From: an uncultured Chloroflexota bacterium
Lineage (GTDB): Bacteria; Chloroflexota; Anaerolineae; Aggregatilineales; Phototrophicaceae
NCBI GenBank assembly: GCA_937870805.1
Contig: CALMZT010000288.1
Location: forward strand, 1-7,006
Length of the DNA: 7,006 bases
Direction of reading: 5' to 3'
Shown here: positions 5,417 to 7,006 of the stretch, piece by piece
How the letters are laid out: every line of letters starts with the position of its first letter
Position numbering within the stretch: the first letter of the stretch is position 1
The notes under the pieces: generated by a model
Seen by the model: the letters and a program-made list of their open reading frames with translations, nothing else
What the model was told of the DNA's origin: nothing
Databases searched by the model: none
Translations under genes and position numbers: made by a program

Positions 5417-5621
5417 CAAAAAGAATCCACAGCGACTGTGTTTTTAGAATGGTTTTGCTGGCTTAAGAATGACCATCGGGAATTTGCGGACAGTTTTTGC
5501 TTGAAACTGCTGGTAGCCCGGATTTGTTTTAATCCAGTCAGTTGTTGACAAAAATTAGTCATTGAAATTTTGCAACGTATTGAGCGTATACCCTAAAGGG
5601 GTTTTCTAGTGACTTCAGTCG

Positions 5622-5660
5622 TGACGCGCTGCGTCCATAAAATCTTGGTGCAGCGCGTCA
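5622..5660 (-). terminator. Perfect 11-bp inverted repeat behind radA, possible terminator
   Basis: TGACGCGCTGC (5622-5632) and GCAGCGCGTCA (5650-5660) pair perfectly around a 17-nt loop, starting 13 nt beyond the radA stop codon. The GC-rich stem and position suit a transcript end for radA, but no T-run follows on the minus strand. It is therefore either a terminator without a U-tract or a 3' stabilising hairpin. Confidence 0.45.
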
Positions 5661-5672
5661 GATTTGAGGAAA

Positions 5673-7006
5673 TTAGACCTTCACCTGCGCACCAGACAGG
5701 CACTTTGCCAGCACCTCACTGAGATCGCTGACCTCGATAAGCTGCAAGCCGCGCGGCACGTCAGCGGGCGCACGCCGCATCTTCGGCAGTACCACTTTGC
5801 GAAATCCTAATTTCATGGCTTCATGCAGGCGCGTCGAAAGCTGCGAGACGGTGCGCAGTTCACCATTGAGTCCTACTTCGCCAATGAACGCCGTGTCGGA
5901 AGGCACAGGTACATTGTGATAACTCGACGCAATAGCGACGGCTGCGGCAAGGTCAGCGGCAGGTTCGCTAATTTTGACTCCGCCAACGACATTGGTGAAA
6001 ATATCGAACTCGTGCAGGTTCATCGGAATCTGCTTTGCTAAAACTGCGATGATGAGCAGCATTCGATTGTGATCCATGCCATTCGTGGTGCGGCGCGGGT
6101 TGCCGTAGGGTGTTGGGCTGGTGAGGGCTTGAACCTCGACCAACAGCGGGCGTGTGCCTTCCATGATAACTGCCACTGCCGTTCCCGATTTATGCGCCAT
6201 GCGTTCCGAGAGAAACACCTCTGAGGGGTTACTCACCTCCATCATCCCCTGACTCGTCATTTCAAAAACGCCAATTTCGTTGGTCGCGCCGAAACGATTT
6301 TTGACGCCGCGCAGCAAACGATAAGCGCCGAACGAGTCCCCTTCCAGATACAACACCGTGTCCACCACATGCTCCAGCACACGCGGTCCTGCGATATTGC
6401 CCTCTTTAGTGACGTGCCCGATGATAAAGACGCTGGTGCCCGTTGTCTTCGCCAGCATTTGTAAGCGCGCGGCACACTCGCGTACCTGCGACACACTCCC
6501 CGGTGATGACTCGCTGTCGTCGATGTAAATGGTCTGAATGGAGTCGACGATCAGCAGCAGCGGCTTGTAAACCTGAACGTGATTGAGGATGATCTGAAGA
6601 TTGGTTTCGGTGACGAGAAACAACTGCTCCGCGCGCAGCCCAAGCCGTTCGGCGCGCATTTTGATCTGAATCGTGCTTTCTTCACCACTCACATATAACA
6701 CACGACCCAAACAGCCTGCGATCAGGCAGCTCACCTGAATCAAGAGCGTGGATTTCCCAATACCCGGTTCACCACCAATCAGCGTAATGCTGCCGGGGAC
6801 AATGCCACCGCCTAGCACGCGGTTAAATTCGTTCAGTGGAACGAGAAGACGTGGATGTTCCTGCGTGGTGATGTCGTCCATCGCGTGCGGTAACGTATTG
6901 GGTAGAACGATACGTGAGGTGTTTCGAGTCTCGCCGCGACGAACCATTTGAGTCTCTTCCACCATCGTGTTGAATTTGCTGCATCCGGGGCAGCGTCCCA
7001 TGTAGC
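5673..7006 (-). CDS. radA: DNA repair protein RadA (Sms), N-terminus beyond the right edge
   Basis: RadA is a cytosolic hexameric RecA-like ATPase that promotes branch migration and processing of recombination intermediates. The frame is open to the window edge, so the ATG at 7001 is not the start: it is inside the zinc-finger segment, whose second Cys pair is seen as YMGRCPGC. About 20-25 residues with the first CxxC are missing. Counting from the Met at 7001, the order is Walker A GEPGIGKST (77-85), Walker B LLIVDS (149-154), the RadA-specific KNRFG (234-238) and a C-terminal Lon-protease-like domain (about 270-440) with AFIGEVGLNGELR (371-383). The latter lacks protease activity in this family. 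All key residues are intact. A perfect inverted repeat 13 nt past the stop probably ends the transcript. Confidence 0.96.
   Translation of the reverse strand, partial: YMGRCPGCSKFNTMVEETQMVRRGETRNTSRIVLPNTLPHAMDDITTQEHPRLLVPLNEFNRVLGGGIVPGSITLIGGEPGIGKSTLLIQVSCLIAGCLGRVLYVSGEESTIQIKMRAERLGLRAEQLFLVTETNLQIILNHVQVYKPLLLIVDSIQTIYIDDSESSPGSVSQVRECAARLQMLAKTTGTSVFIIGHVTKEGNIAGPRVLEHVVDTVLYLEGDSFGAYRLLRGVKNRFGATNEIGVFEMTSQGMMEVSNPSEVFLSERMAHKSGTAVAVIMEGTRPLLVEVQALTSPTPYGNPRRTTNGMDHNRMLLIIAVLAKQIPMNLHEFDIFTNVVGGVKISEPAADLAAAVAIASSYHNVPVPSDTAFIGEVGLNGELRTVSQLSTRLHEAMKLGFRKVVLPKMRRAPADVPRGLQLIEVSDLSEVLAKCLSGAQVKV

Larger units (their letters stand above)
5314..5672. other. Intergenic region upstream of the creatininase-family gene
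   Basis: This 359-bp gap between radA and the creatininase-family gene holds the inverted repeat behind radA (5622-5660), small hairpins CAGTTT/AAACTG (5491-5509) and GGATT/AATCC (5520-5535), a diverged palindrome (5387-5415), a possible extended -10 (5360-5365) and the ribosome binding site (5322-5328). The minus-strand frame is open through 5314-5562, but I see no sign that it is translated. Confidence 0.6.

Noticed and set aside
5314..5562. N-terminal extension of the creatininase-family protein with a signal-peptide-like stretch (VGALVLSASAA)
   Set aside because: A near-ideal AAAGGAG lies 8 nt before the internal ATG at 5313, where family homology begins. The extension contains repeat relics and has no family counterpart, so it is most likely untranslated leader.
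5591..5607. CCCTAAAGGGG plus TTTT as a plus-strand terminator
   Set aside because: The stem is only 3-4 bp and no plus-strand gene reads into it.

Overview
The window reads like a chromosomal segment of a free-living heterotrophic bacterium. The RadA sequence style and the dispersed CCCTCTCCC/GGGAGAGGG palindromes would fit a member of the Chloroflexota, but this is an impression from sequence style and not a proven placement. Genes look GC-richer than the intergenic DNA.

Layout. (1) Positions 1-1073 are almost gene-free. A possible 5' end of a minus-strand gene runs off the left edge (up to about position 98). Upstream of it is a cluster of TGACACA/TGTGTCA half-sites, two of which form identically spaced inverted pairs exactly 40 bp apart. 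Then follow a GA-rich palindromic repeat, an orphan promoter-like sequence and a 206-bp MITE-like element with perfect 26-bp terminal inverted repeats that ends 31 bp from the uxaC stop codon. (2) uxaC (uronate isomerase, minus strand) and a Gfo/Idh/MocA-type NAD(P)-dependent oxidoreductase (plus strand) are divergent and share a 208-bp control region that holds a LacI-family-like operator. (3) A small unrecognised minus-strand gene (possibly a PsbP/Mog1-like fold) converges with the oxidoreductase. (4) A creatininase-family metallohydrolase, minus strand, has its start fixed by a strong ribosome binding site. (5) The 3' 95% or so of radA (DNA repair ATPase), minus strand, runs off the right edge and is followed by a long perfect inverted repeat.

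How it fits together. uxaC and its divergent dehydrogenase plausibly form a sugar-acid catabolic unit under one local repressor. The creatininase-family gene and the small gene lie in the same direction as radA, but hairpins and long gaps (359 and 123 bp) separate them, so they are probably separate transcription units. No complete transposase, CRISPR array, tRNA or rRNA was seen. I found no clear new multi-gene system. The least explained signals are the paired-operator array at 169-300 and the non-autonomous element at 837-1042.
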